From NCBI GenBank assembly GCA_001769805.1, contig MEPO01000021.1, positions 62,001-126,000 on the forward strand: a DNA stretch of 64,000 nt, read 5' to 3'. This document shows, one piece after another, positions 48,259 to 57,233 of this stretch (its first letter is position 1; every line of letters starts with the position of its first letter). The notes under the pieces are model-generated. The model ran no database searches. It was not told where the DNA came from and saw only the letters and a list, made by a program, of their open reading frames with translations. Made by a program: the position numbers and the translations under genes. Source of the stretch: Bdellovibrionales bacterium GWA1_52_35. Lineage in GTDB: Bacteria > Bdellovibrionota > UBA1018.

Positions 48259-50888
48259 TGCTTGATCCTCTTGAGTCTGATTTTTCCCAAATCGATATAT
48301 TCCGGACCATCCTCAGGAATGGTAAATGTGTACTTGTCCGCCGAGCCGTCCGACAGGTGAATTTCATACTGGCCCGGCTTGAAGCCTTCGATTCGCGTGC
48401 GTCCGCTGCGGGTTGTAAAAAACTGGACGTCCTTGAACTCCGCATCAGAGGCCGACGTGATTTTGCCAGGTTTGGTTACAACGGGAGAAGAATCGTCATC
48501 ATACAGCAGATTGGCTCCAATGCTCATATACAAATCGGTGCCCATTTTGACGAGGTATCCGCTCTTGTAGGGAGGCAGAAACCTGAAGGTATCTTTATCA
48601 AATCCCGCCTTGACCGCACTTTTGGCATTATCCGGCGTCACCTGGAGTACAAATGGCGAATAAGATGAAATTTCTGACATGACCGCGCCTCCTAAGTAGG
48701 AGGATTTGGCAAAGTACGCGGTGCTATCCGGCTTCCGGTTTAAGTATAATGTTTCGTCTTTCAGGTTTTTTTCCGCCGAGGCGAGGGCAAAGGTGTCCAA
48801 TACCGGCCGCCCAATACCAAGGCGCCCCCCCGCGTAAACTAGCGCCGTTTGCGCCTGAATGCTGAAGTGATTCTGGGGTCCTGCAACCTGGCGAACCAAC
48901 TGTCGCTGTCCCGTTGAATCTGAGACAGGCAGCTCCTGCGGTGGAAGCCATTTGGCGGAGTGATTCAGACCCACTACTCCTCTATTTCCGGTGTAGTTTC
49001 CACTTGCAGTGAATTCGCGATCATCTCGCGCCTTCTTGAGTCCGAGACGAACGTCATGCTTTCCAACTCCCGGTTCAGGTGAGGAATACGTCCAACCCAA
49101 AGCGGTTCCATCGTCTTTGGCATTATAACTTCCGCTGATGGATTGATGCTCTTCAGAGAAGTTCCAATTAAGGAAAATCGCGGCCGAGGTTTCCATCTGA
49201 CCCGCGCTATTGCGATCCTCTCGCAAGGACAACGAGGCACTGGGGCCCTTTCGCCAGTTGCGCGAAACGCCGACACTTACACCAAAAGCATCATACGGAG
49301 TATTCACGGAGGGGCGCATCAGCGCATAATTGATTCCAAGACTCAACGTGCCGAAATCTCCGAGCGCCTGCCCGTACGATCCCGTCAAGGAATGAGCGAC
49401 CGGTTGAAAATCCGAGAGCGTCCCAAATTGCGAGAAGCCCGGACTCGCTGATATCAAACCGAAAGCGTAACTTCGCTGTGATTTTTTGTGCCCTTCGTAG
49501 TCAATGGTGGAAAAACGACTGCGCAACGCAACGCCCGTACGCTTGCCGACGCCCGTATTGATCACGGGCTCAAAACCGAGCGAACCGAAGGGAGCAGTCA
49601 AAGCGGCCGCTCCCCCAACCAGCAGATCGCCTGATCTGACCTGGATATTTGCACCCAAGGTGAGCACGTCGGAGTAGCCGTAACGATGGAAGAACGATCC
49701 GGTTATCTTGGTCTTGTCGTAATTCCGACTGAACCCGTTTTGCAGATAGGGTGCCCCGATAAAGTACCCCATGTCATGGACTCCGAGCCCCAATAGCTCC
49801 GAAGACGAGAAGAACGAATAACTCAGCTCCTCCTTCCGGCCCAAATCATCGATGATTTCAAATTTCAGGTCATTGGGACCAGCCATGAATGAGAAATCGG
49901 TCAAATCGTGGCGGCCGGCCGGAAGATCAATGGTTCTTATCGGAATGCCGTTGAGAATTGCTGTTACTTTTGAGGGCCGTTCCAAAAACATTTGGTACCG
50001 ACCCACCTGCGTCGTCCGTCGAGAAGGGTTGAGCCCCGGCTTGTTCACCATACCGATCCCGCCCATTGGAATCGCAGACTGAAAACCTTGTAGCGCCAAC
50101 GGCAGGTCTCCAGCATAGGCTCTGATTTGCTGCTTGGGAAAGTCCTTGATCAGCCGGAAATCCTGCCGGGCAAAGGTATTCCAATTTTCGAGTTTATATT
50201 TATTTTCGTATACTGAGACTGATCCTTCAAAGACAAGATCCGCAATACGGGTTCCGTTCTCAATCATTCCACGCATGGGCTGCCGGCCGCTTGTTGACGG
50301 ATCAGCACCGAACTCATAATCCTGCGATGAACTTATATTGAAAAAGGAACTGAACCAGGCAGGATCAGTGTCGGGTTGCTCAAGGCCAAAATCACCACTC
50401 CCCCCAAAAGACACCGAACCCTTGCGCCTGATCTGCGGAGGAATAGCCAGATGCAGTTCCAATTTCTTTTCGTTGTAGGTGAGCTGGTATGGCTTCCCGC
50501 TAAAATACGAGAGAGGAACCCAGCGCCCTCCCTGTTTCACTTCTTTCAGCTCGCTGCCGCTGATTTCAAGCGGGTCAAACTGAGCAGAGGGATCGAGCAA
50601 GCGGTCTAAAACTTTCTTCAGTTCGTCGCCGTCAACCGAAATATCTTCCGGGTAGCTGCCGACCATGACAGGGATTTGTCCCTGCGGCTGCGGGTTACTC
50701 TCATAGAGCACTGGCATGACGATCGGAGCTTTCAGTTCGTCTTTCTTCTTTGTTCCAAATACCTTCTGAAATATTTCTTCATCCGAAGGCTCCGGTGGTG
50801 CTGCCAGTGCCTGCTGGGCACAGAACCCGCCAAGATAAAAAAGCAATGCCAAGAGAGCATTGCCATTACTTCTCTTCGGGCAACTCAA
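48255..50888 (-). CDS. Fimbrial outer-membrane usher (archaic CsuD-like)
   Basis: 877 residues, the size of ushers. A signal peptide (ALLALLFYLGGFCAQQALAA) is followed by a periplasmic N-domain, a 24-strand beta-barrel with plug (about 165-650; e.g. GMGYFIGAPYLQNGFSR-like VHDMGYFIGAPYLQNG) and C-terminal domains ending VKLKRIKQ-like IRLKRIKQ. It secretes and assembles pilus subunits. TTG start at 50888 overlaps the chaperone stop by 23 nt with AAGGTGA upstream; another start downstream is possible. The N-domain is longer than in FimD, in keeping with archaic ushers. Confidence 0.85.
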   Translation of the reverse strand: MSCPKRSNGNALLALLFYLGGFCAQQALAAPPEPSDEEIFQKVFGTKKKDELKAPIVMPVLYESNPQPQGQIPVMVGSYPEDISVDGDELKKVLDRLLDPSAQFDPLEISGSELKEVKQGGRWVPLSYFSGKPYQLTYNEKKLELHLAIPPQIRRKGSVSFGGSGDFGLEQPDTDPAWFSSFFNISSSQDYEFGADPSTSGRQPMRGMIENGTRIADLVFEGSVSVYENKYKLENWNTFARQDFRLIKDFPKQQIRAYAGDLPLALQGFQSAIPMGGIGMVNKPGLNPSRRTTQVGRYQMFLERPSKVTAILNGIPIRTIDLPAGRHDLTDFSFMAGPNDLKFEIIDDLGRKEELSYSFFSSSELLGLGVHDMGYFIGAPYLQNGFSRNYDKTKITGSFFHRYGYSDVLTLGANIQVRSGDLLVGGAAALTAPFGSLGFEPVINTGVGKRTGVALRSRFSTIDYEGHKKSQRSYAFGLISASPGFSQFGTLSDFQPVAHSLTGSYGQALGDFGTLSLGINYALMRPSVNTPYDAFGVSVGVSRNWRKGPSASLSLREDRNSAGQMETSAAIFLNWNFSEEHQSISGSYNAKDDGTALGWTYSSPEPGVGKHDVRLGLKKARDDREFTASGNYTGNRGVVGLNHSAKWLPPQELPVSDSTGQRQLVRQVAGPQNHFSIQAQTALVYAGGRLGIGRPVLDTFALASAEKNLKDETLYLNRKPDSTAYFAKSSYLGGAVMSEISSYSPFVLQVTPDNAKSAVKAGFDKDTFRFLPPYKSGYLVKMGTDLYMSIGANLLYDDDSSPVVTKPGKITSASDAEFKDVQFFTTRSGRTRIEGFKPGQYEIHLSDGSADKYTFTIPEDGPEYIDLGKIRLKRIKQ

Positions 50889-51633
50889 AAGTCACCTTGT
50901 AGGGCCCCGGTGGCAGTTGTGCAGGAGCAGTCAGGAAATGCCTTCTCATTTTCCCGGCCAAGACATTATCCCCCGCGAGTTTCTTGAACTCGTCCGCTCG
51001 CAATTCGATCGGAGCACCACTGGCGCCTGCTATTTTCAATACCAATTTTCTGGGTATGACATGTTTGGTGCCGGTATTTGTGATCTCCAGCTGAATTTTT
51101 CCTTGTTGATCCTTGAACTCCGGATCCGCCATTTTGGCGATGATTTGCAATTCGGGCTTTGCTTCGGGTGGTGTTATGTAAACAGATCCGACGTACTTGG
51201 TGGCAATAAGGATTTTGGCGCGAGTACGCATATCGCTTGACTCAGGTTCCATTGAAAAGGGTAGTTCTTCCGCAATCAAACGGAAGCTCAATTCGGAAGT
51301 CACCTTCGGTTGCCCAATCCACGAAACGCGAACCGTGCGAAGGTCATTGGCGTTCAAAATTAATTGCGAGGGGTAGATTTGGAAAAGATCATCGATTTCA
51401 GGGGTTTCTTTATATTCCTCTGATCCGTCAGGTTTGGGTTCACGATGCACGATATAGAGCATCACGGGAACCTTTTGATCTGTCGGATTGCGAACGGTAA
51501 TTGCGACGCTTGATCTTGGTCCAGATGGCGCAAGCTCGTTGATCACGGGTCCAAAAGTAAAGCCGGCGAAGGCGGCGGTTCCAGTGATGCTGCCCATAAC
51601 AGACACTGCTGCCAAAATGATAAAGTGCCTCAT
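50866..51633 (-). CDS. Periplasmic pilus chaperone (CsuC-like)
   Basis: 255 residues. The signal peptide is MRHFIILAAVSVMGSITGTAAFA. The mature protein has the two immunoglobulin-like domains of pilus chaperones: N-domain with PVMLYIVHRE and YPSQLILNANDLRTVRVSW (the edge-strand region), C-domain from about 150. A very strong ribosome site (AGGAGG) precedes this ATG, so an ATG-containing upstream extension is rejected. It hands subunits to the downstream usher, whose gene overlaps by 23 nt. Confidence 0.85.
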   Translation of the reverse strand: MRHFIILAAVSVMGSITGTAAFAGFTFGPVINELAPSGPRSSVAITVRNPTDQKVPVMLYIVHREPKPDGSEEYKETPEIDDLFQIYPSQLILNANDLRTVRVSWIGQPKVTSELSFRLIAEELPFSMEPESSDMRTRAKILIATKYVGSVYITPPEAKPELQIIAKMADPEFKDQQGKIQLEITNTGTKHVIPRKLVLKIAGASGAPIELRADEFKKLAGDNVLAGKMRRHFLTAPAQLPPGPYKVTFELPEEK

Positions 51634-51686
51634 GAAACCTCCTTTTTTCGGTGAGCACGTAGAATTTATCATCCTTTTCAGTTTTA

Positions 51687-51729
51687 CAAAAGAAAAAGGG
51701 CGCTGCAACTCCGAAGAGTTGCAGCGCCC
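51687..51729 (-). terminator. Rho-independent terminator between pilin and chaperone genes
   Basis: A perfect 14-bp stem with a CGAA tetraloop (GGGCGCTGCAACTC at 51698-51711 paired with 51716-51729) is followed on the minus strand by TTTTTCTTTT. It sits 34 nt after the stop of the first pilin-like gene and before the chaperone start, oriented to end leftward transcription. It probably keeps subunit mRNA in excess over assembly genes. Confidence 0.9.
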
Positions 51730-51763
51730 GCATCACAAGAACCGTTTCTAAACGTTGAGTAAC

Positions 51764-52351
51764 TTATTCAGACGTCATGGTGAAGGTCAGGACGTCCTTA
51801 TAGACACCGGCCAGAGGAAGGGCCACATCCGGAGCATCCCAGGTGCCGGTGAAAGAGCAATCTTCTTCAAGACCGCTGCTGACCGTACCAGCCAGATCCG
51901 CCGCAGTTACTGAATGAAGGTCTTTACCAGCACCACCCGAAACGATGTCAGCGGCAGCTATTGATACTACCGTTCCAGCGCCGCCGGCCGTTGTCGTTCC
52001 GATGGTTTTACAGGTTGCCGCATCACCCATCGCTTCATAAGTCATTACACCCGTCCAGTCGACACCTGCATTCTGAAGTTTACCGGATGCCGTGGATGAT
52101 TTTACAATCAAGGACGCGATGTCTTGATTATATTTCACGTGCAAGATGCCGAGCAAACGGTCATTGACGTCATTGAATCCGCTCAAGTCCAAATCACCGG
52201 GCACGCCACGCACCCAGAGTTCGAAGAACACCGGAACGTTGCCGCTTAGGTTGATCTGTCCTTGTACCACGTCAGTTGGCGCAGCAAATACGTTGGAAGT
52301 AACTCCCACAATCATAAAAGTCGCTAAAGCCACCAGTTTCTTGAAACTCAT
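51764..52351 (-). CDS. Pilin-like exported subunit 1
   Basis: 195 residues. Signal peptide (FKKLVALATFMIVGVTSNVFAA), then a beta-sandwich-like mature domain. Landmarks shared with two paralogues at 57234 and 57989: INLSGNVPVFFELWVRGVPGDLDLS, VNDRLLGILHVKYN, two cysteines (in CKTIG and EEDC) that could form a disulfide, and a C-terminus PLAGVYKDVLTFTMTS. Adjacent chaperone, usher and tip genes support a role as a major pilus subunit; a strong terminator directly after it fits high expression. The sequence does not match a pilin family I know. GAGGAG precedes the ATG. Confidence 0.72.
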   Translation of the reverse strand: MSFKKLVALATFMIVGVTSNVFAAPTDVVQGQINLSGNVPVFFELWVRGVPGDLDLSGFNDVNDRLLGILHVKYNQDIASLIVKSSTASGKLQNAGVDWTGVMTYEAMGDAATCKTIGTTTAGGAGTVVSIAAADIVSGGAGKDLHSVTAADLAGTVSSGLEEDCSFTGTWDAPDVALPLAGVYKDVLTFTMTSE

Positions 52352-52663
52352 ATATTTTAATCTCCTCTGTTTAGGACCGCGGTTCTTGTAAGCAGTCTCA
52401 GTTTTCATATCGGTGTAATTCCAAAATGGTTGAGGGGTTCCGGATAGTTTCATTCGCTGCAAATGAGCTGAATTGGAAAATGCGTTGTCACACATAGACA
52501 TGATGCGTTGCGCATTTTTCAAATTATTTTTATTTCTTTGTTAACTAAGCTCGTTTTATCCATGCGCACCGCACTGCGTCGCGCAGGTTTTTACCCAGAA
52601 CCGTCAAAAAATCCCCTCATTTCAAACGAATTTCTGCATGAGACACTATTGACTGGTGCACGG
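52352..52663. promoter_or_regulatory. Intergenic region upstream of pilin 1 and the methyltransferase gene
   Basis: Roughly 312 bp between divergent genes, AT-rich near 52500-52570. On the minus strand a TTGAAA-like hexamer (around 52518-52523) is followed by a 13-nt palindrome (ATGCG-TTG-CGCAT, 52503-52515) but no convincing -10. The pilin promoter should be here. No gene, tRNA or clear operator could be identified. Confidence 0.35.
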
Positions 52664-53437
52664 ATGAAACCAAACCAGACCCCGGGGAATAATAGCCACT
52701 TGGACGATCCTTCACGAGTCGCAGAGATTCGTGAAAAAATTCGGAAGAAGGAATTCCTTCGCGCCCTCTACCTCGAGACGTATTCCAAGTACTCCGCCTG
52801 TCTTAAGCGTTGCCCTGCCTCCGGCCAAATTCTCGAACTCGGCTCAGGCGGCGGATTTTCCAAAGAAGTGATTCCCCAGCTCATCACCTCCGACATCATT
52901 CCGTACGAAGGTGTTGACCGTATTGTGGACGCCACTCAGATCCCTTTCCCGGACCGCTCCCTCCGTGCCATCTTTTTATTCAACGTCTTTCATCACATTC
53001 CCGACGTCAGAGCATTTTTCCGCGAAGCCATGCGCTGCCTCGTTCCCGGAGGGCGAATATTGATTATTGATCCGTACTTTGGGTGGATCAGCAGCCCCAT
53101 TTACAACTATCTCCATCATGAGCCGAGCTCCAAATCCGTTGAGAAATGGGAATTTGAATCCAGCGGTCCTCTTTCAGATGCGAACATCGCGCTGGCCTGG
53201 ATAGTCTTTCAAAGAGACCGCGCTATTTTCGAGAGCGAATTCGCCAAGCTCAACCTTGTGAGCTATAAGCCCCACTCGCCGCTTCGCTATTGGATTTCTG
53301 GTGGGCTCAAAAACTGGTCGCTTGCCTCGGGATCACAATTTGAAACCTGGTCCAAAATTGACAACGCCCTGATCTCGCTCTCGGAGAAATTTGCGAGCTT
53401 CGTCGATATTGAACTCGTCAAACAAACAGACCAATAG
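52664..53437 (+). CDS. Class I SAM-dependent methyltransferase (type 11-like)
   Basis: 257 residues from this start. Motif I is ILELGSGGGFSKEV; an acidic motif II region follows (EGVDRIVDATQIPFPDRSLR), then FNVFHHIPDVRAFFREAMRCLVPGGRILIIDP, typical of the methyltransferase 11 family. The substrate could be a glycan or lipid in this cluster, but that is inference. The start is uncertain: in-frame ATG 52562 and TTG 52508 exist, without ribosome sites. It meets the TMTC-like gene tail to tail with zero gap (stop codons adjacent). Confidence 0.75.
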   Translation: MKPNQTPGNNSHLDDPSRVAEIREKIRKKEFLRALYLETYSKYSACLKRCPASGQILELGSGGGFSKEVIPQLITSDIIPYEGVDRIVDATQIPFPDRSLRAIFLFNVFHHIPDVRAFFREAMRCLVPGGRILIIDPYFGWISSPIYNYLHHEPSSKSVEKWEFESSGPLSDANIALAWIVFQRDRAIFESEFAKLNLVSYKPHSPLRYWISGGLKNWSLASGSQFETWSKIDNALISLSEKFASFVDIELVKQTDQ

Positions 53438-55444
53438 CTATCTCGAGTCTGGCTGCGCCTTCTTCTGCGCCATCCTGACGACTTCGAGATTGGCGCGGCT
53501 CCGTGAATCCTCAGGGTTCAACCTCAAGGCTTCCGTAAACTGTTCTATGGATTCTTCAAATCGTCCTGCAGAAAACAGTGCGATACCGAAATTGGCGCGT
53601 GCCTTGGCCAATTCAGGACTGATCTCAATCGCACGCTGAAAGTGACTGATCGCTTTATTGAGTTCTTTTTGCATCGCCAGTGCAATCCCCAGGTTGACAT
53701 AAGCTTCAGCCCACTTGGGCTTCAGTCGCAAAGCCTCTTCATAGTGTCCTTGCGCCTCCCTGGGCTGCTGCATTGCCGCGAGAACAATCCCAAGATTATT
53801 GTGAGCCTCCGGGTAATAAGGGTCAAGCTGCAAGGCCTTCTGGAGGTATTCCTTCGCTTGCTCATGCTTGTTCTGGCTCATTAATACGTGTCCTAAATTA
53901 TTATAGGCTGGGGCATATTCCGCGTTCAGTCTCATGGCTTTTTGATGATTTGTGATCGCCTCATCGACCAAGCCCTTCGCCGCGAGAGCAACTCCGAGAT
54001 TACTTAGAGTTTCAGGGAAATCCGGCTTCAACTCCAAGGCCGCCCGATAACTCACGATCGCCTCGTCAATACGCCCTTCTTGAGCCAGTGCGATTCCTTG
54101 ATTGCTGTAAGCCTCGTAGTACACCGGCCTGATCTTCACCGCCTCACGATAGTGTTCGATTGCTGCTGTTGTATTTCCCTCCGAAGCCAGCGCAACACCC
54201 AGGTTATTATGAGCTACGTAATTCCGACTGGTCGAGGCAAGCGCATGAGCAAAAAGACTGCGACTATCTTTCCAGTAATGCACTTCCGTATATGCCACCG
54301 TGCCAAGTGCAAGCAGCACAACTGAACCTGCTATGCCCAGCACCCTTTGATTTTTGACCCAGTCCGCAACGCCCCAGGTCACCATTATGAAAAGTCCAAC
54401 AAGCGGAATATAGGTATAGCGATCGGCCATTGCTTGATTGCCTGCTTGAATAATTCCGATCACGGGCAAAAGAGTTCCGAGAAACCAAAACCACCCGGTG
54501 AGGAGAGCGGAAGACTTCTGAGATCGAAAACTTGCGCGAAGAACAGCGCTTGTCACCAGCAAAAGACTAAGACTCGCGACAATGACGGATGCTGGCGATA
54601 TCGTCTCCGGATACGGGTAAAATACAGACAAATTGCTTGGCCAAAACATCTTGGCGATATATTGCCCATAAGAAATAATCGCATTTGCCAGCCGCGAACC
54701 AAAAGAGATGTACCCGAGAGACGCCACCGACCCGCCCTCGTGTACGACCACGAACGTGATGACACTCAGAACGAGCGCCAAAGCAAACAATGGCATCTTT
54801 TCCATGATGCGCGTTTTAAAACTTTCGCGAGTGAAGCTCAGCCGGTTCAACGGCCAGTAATCCATCAAGAGCAGTACTGCGGGCAGGGTGACCGCCATGG
54901 GCTTGGACATCAGCGCCCCGGCGACAGCGAGCATCACTGCCCAGTACCTTTGCTTGCCTGAATTTTCGGCGTATCGGGCATACAGCCATAAGGTCAGCAT
55001 CCAGAAGAACCCACTCATGACATCCTTGCGCTCGGCAATCCAGGCTACAGATTCTACATGGAGCGGGTGTATGGCAAAAAGCGCGGCCACAAAGCCACTG
55101 CGCCAGGGCGCCGCGGTCATTCGCTGAAGCGCCGCAAAGAGCAATACAGTGGCTAAAAGATGCAGAAGCAGATTGGTCATGTGGTGGCCCGCAGGATTGA
55201 GCCCAAAGAGCTGGACATCGACCATGTGGGAGATCATGGACAGTGGCCGCCAATAGTCGACATCCTTTGTGGTCAATGCCCAAATGACTCCGCCCACCGT
55301 CAAGCCGGCCCTCACCTGTGGATTTTCAGTTACAAAAATGTTGTCGTCGTAATTGATAAAGTCATGGTTCTTGACCTGAAAGAACACAGCGCTCGTAATC
55401 AATACCAGGAAAAGAACAATCCAGCGGGTCGTATAATGCTTCAC
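53438..55444 (-). CDS. TMTC-like GT-C membrane protein with C-terminal TPRs (copy 2)
   Basis: 668 residues. The first ~400 are about ten hydrophobic segments with a GT-C pattern: an acidic motif in the first extramembrane loop (DFINYDDNIFVTENP), VDYWRPLSMISHMVD, HPLHVESVAWIAERKD and MSKPMAVTLPAVLLLMDYWPLNRL. The C-terminal ~260 residues are seven to eight TPR units (e.g. AHNNLGVALASEGN). This architecture is shared with eukaryotic TMTC O-mannosyltransferases; abundant in bacteria but poorly characterised. The GTG start overlaps the upstream copy's stop (GTGA), so both are co-translated. Confidence 0.82.
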   Translation of the reverse strand: MKHYTTRWIVLFLVLITSAVFFQVKNHDFINYDDNIFVTENPQVRAGLTVGGVIWALTTKDVDYWRPLSMISHMVDVQLFGLNPAGHHMTNLLLHLLATVLLFAALQRMTAAPWRSGFVAALFAIHPLHVESVAWIAERKDVMSGFFWMLTLWLYARYAENSGKQRYWAVMLAVAGALMSKPMAVTLPAVLLLMDYWPLNRLSFTRESFKTRIMEKMPLFALALVLSVITFVVVHEGGSVASLGYISFGSRLANAIISYGQYIAKMFWPSNLSVFYPYPETISPASVIVASLSLLLVTSAVLRASFRSQKSSALLTGWFWFLGTLLPVIGIIQAGNQAMADRYTYIPLVGLFIMVTWGVADWVKNQRVLGIAGSVVLLALGTVAYTEVHYWKDSRSLFAHALASTSRNYVAHNNLGVALASEGNTTAAIEHYREAVKIRPVYYEAYSNQGIALAQEGRIDEAIVSYRAALELKPDFPETLSNLGVALAAKGLVDEAITNHQKAMRLNAEYAPAYNNLGHVLMSQNKHEQAKEYLQKALQLDPYYPEAHNNLGIVLAAMQQPREAQGHYEEALRLKPKWAEAYVNLGIALAMQKELNKAISHFQRAIEISPELAKARANFGIALFSAGRFEESIEQFTEALRLNPEDSRSRANLEVVRMAQKKAQPDSR

Positions 55445-57228
55445 TTTGTTTCGTGCTCCTTGCCTGAACCGGTGATCGCTTGATTAAGTGTCTCGGCCAG
55501 CTTCCAGTTCATCGTTTTCAACTTTTCATATTCGAGGATAGCTGCCTTCCGGTCGCCCTTCATCAAATAAACCAAGCCAAGTGAAAAATGAGCCTTGTGG
55601 AAGGAAGGATCAAGTTGCAGTGCCCGGCTGAAGTGTTCAATCGCCTCATCCAGTCGACCTTGGGAGACCAGCGCGGTACCCAGCAGGCCTTCTGATCTTG
55701 CCGATAGCAGTCCAGACTTCGCCTGTTCCAGAAGTGCACTTTCGAGGTTCTTGTGGGCTTTCAAAAAACCAGGCCGGATTTTGAGGGCCTCAACAAAATG
55801 ATTGATCGCCTCCTCTATTTGCCCCTTGCCCTTCAACGCGACACCAAGATTGTTGTGAGCCGCAGGATTTGCGGGTCTGATGCGCAAAGACTCCCGATAA
55901 TGCACCATCGCTTCATCCACCTTGCCATCTTCGGCCAAGGCCACACCCAAATTGTCATGGGCCAGCCAATTATCTGTGGTGATTTCAAGCGCACGACTAA
56001 ATAATGAAATACTGTCCTTCCAGTAACGTGCCTGGACATGACTTGTGACCCCCAATGAAACCAGAATCACGGCAGCTGAAGCGGCCAGCGCTTTCGCAGA
56101 AATCCGGGAGGGGATACTCCAGGCAAGCATGATGAAGAGCCCGATGAACGGAAGATAGGTATAGCGGTCTGCCAAAGCTTGCGGTCCCGTTTGCACAAAT
56201 CCAATTACGGGAACCAACATGATGAGGAACAACGACCAACCCACAACAAAATATGGCCGCGACTTCCGCGCTCGAGCTGCGAGAAATGAAATCGCAACCA
56301 GCAAAATAGTGCTGATAATGATCTTCAGAAGGGGAATGTCTCTCAAATATGGGTAGATGACCGAAAGATTGGCGGGCCAGAACACCTTTTCAACATAAAC
56401 CGCGTAGGCCACAAGCGCGTTCGCAAGTTTTTCTTGGGCAGAAATCGGCCCCATTGCCTCTTCGATCCCAAGCTTCGACACCACTAAATACGTAACCGCG
56501 CTGACAATCAGCGCTGCCGCGATAAACGGCAGCTTTTCGACTATTAACCGCTTGATGGAATGGTCAAAACGGAGCCGTTTTAACGGCCAGTAATCAAAGA
56601 GCAGGAGAGCCAGAGGCAGGGTGACCACCATCGGTTTGGACATCAAGGCACAGACATAAAGCAGAAAGGTGACCAAATATGTTTTTAGGCCCGGTTTGAC
56701 GGTGTACTGAACATAGGCTCCGATTGTCAGAATCCAGAACAGTCCCGCTAAGAGATCTTTTCTCTCTGCAACCCAGGTGACCGATTCCACATGAGCCGGA
56801 TGGAGCGCAAACAATGCGGCGACAAAGGCACTTCTCCAGATTGTATCGTTTTGTATGCCGTTCTGTATCCCGTTCTGCATGCCTTCCCTCACACCGGTGA
56901 GGCGCATCAGGACCAGAAAGAGCAAAAGGGAGTTCATGATATGGAGAATGACATTCGTAAGGTGATGCCCGCCCGGGTCAAGACCGAACAGTTCACAATC
57001 AAGCATGTGAGAAATCATCGTAAGGGGGTGCCAGTAATCCACATTCGTCGAAACGAACGCCCAGCGAATTCCCTCCCATGTCAGACCCGCCTGGACCCGC
57101 TCGTTATGAGTTACAAATACAGTATCGTCGTAATTGATGAAATCGTGGCCGCCCAGCTGCCAATAGATCGCGCCGGTCGCGACGCACAGGCAAATCCCGA
57201 TCAGTACCGCTATTTTGTTTTTCACCAT
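55441..57228 (-). CDS. TMTC-like GT-C membrane protein with C-terminal TPRs (copy 1)
   Basis: 595 residues; same architecture as its neighbour copy. The first loop has DFINYDDTVFVTHNE, then VDYWHPLTMISHMLD, HPAHVESVTWVAERKDL and MSKPMVVTLPLALLLFDYWPLKRL. About five TPR-like units follow (HDNLGVALAEDGK, HNNLGVALKGKG). An in-frame 12-nt repeat adds a short GIQN tandem in a loop (about residues 117-126). The ATG comes five nt after the stop of the pilin-like gene 57234-57809, the basis for proposing that it glycosylates that family. The start was chosen from the hydrophobic N-terminus; the longer upstream frame overlaps the pilin gene. Confidence 0.82.
   Translation of the reverse strand: MVKNKIAVLIGICLCVATGAIYWQLGGHDFINYDDTVFVTHNERVQAGLTWEGIRWAFVSTNVDYWHPLTMISHMLDCELFGLDPGGHHLTNVILHIMNSLLLFLVLMRLTGVREGMQNGIQNGIQNDTIWRSAFVAALFALHPAHVESVTWVAERKDLLAGLFWILTIGAYVQYTVKPGLKTYLVTFLLYVCALMSKPMVVTLPLALLLFDYWPLKRLRFDHSIKRLIVEKLPFIAAALIVSAVTYLVVSKLGIEEAMGPISAQEKLANALVAYAVYVEKVFWPANLSVIYPYLRDIPLLKIIISTILLVAISFLAARARKSRPYFVVGWSLFLIMLVPVIGFVQTGPQALADRYTYLPFIGLFIMLAWSIPSRISAKALAASAAVILVSLGVTSHVQARYWKDSISLFSRALEITTDNWLAHDNLGVALAEDGKVDEAMVHYRESLRIRPANPAAHNNLGVALKGKGQIEEAINHFVEALKIRPGFLKAHKNLESALLEQAKSGLLSARSEGLLGTALVSQGRLDEAIEHFSRALQLDPSFHKAHFSLGLVYLMKGDRKAAILEYEKLKTMNWKLAETLNQAITGSGKEHETK
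56842..56887. repeat. In-frame 12-nt tandem repeat inside TMTC-like gene
   Basis: Two near-identical 12-nt units (TGTATGCCGTTC at 56852, TGTATCCCGTTC at 56864) flanked by degenerate copies. On the coding strand they give QNGIQNGIQN within a loop. Units are a multiple of three, so changes in copy number keep the frame. The copy number might vary between strains. Confidence 0.7.
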
Positions 57229-57233
57229 AGGAG

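Noticed and set aside
52503..52515. ATGCG-TTG-CGCAT palindrome as operator of pilin 1
   Set aside because: Five-bp arms are common by chance; no second copy was found upstream of the other pilin-like genes.
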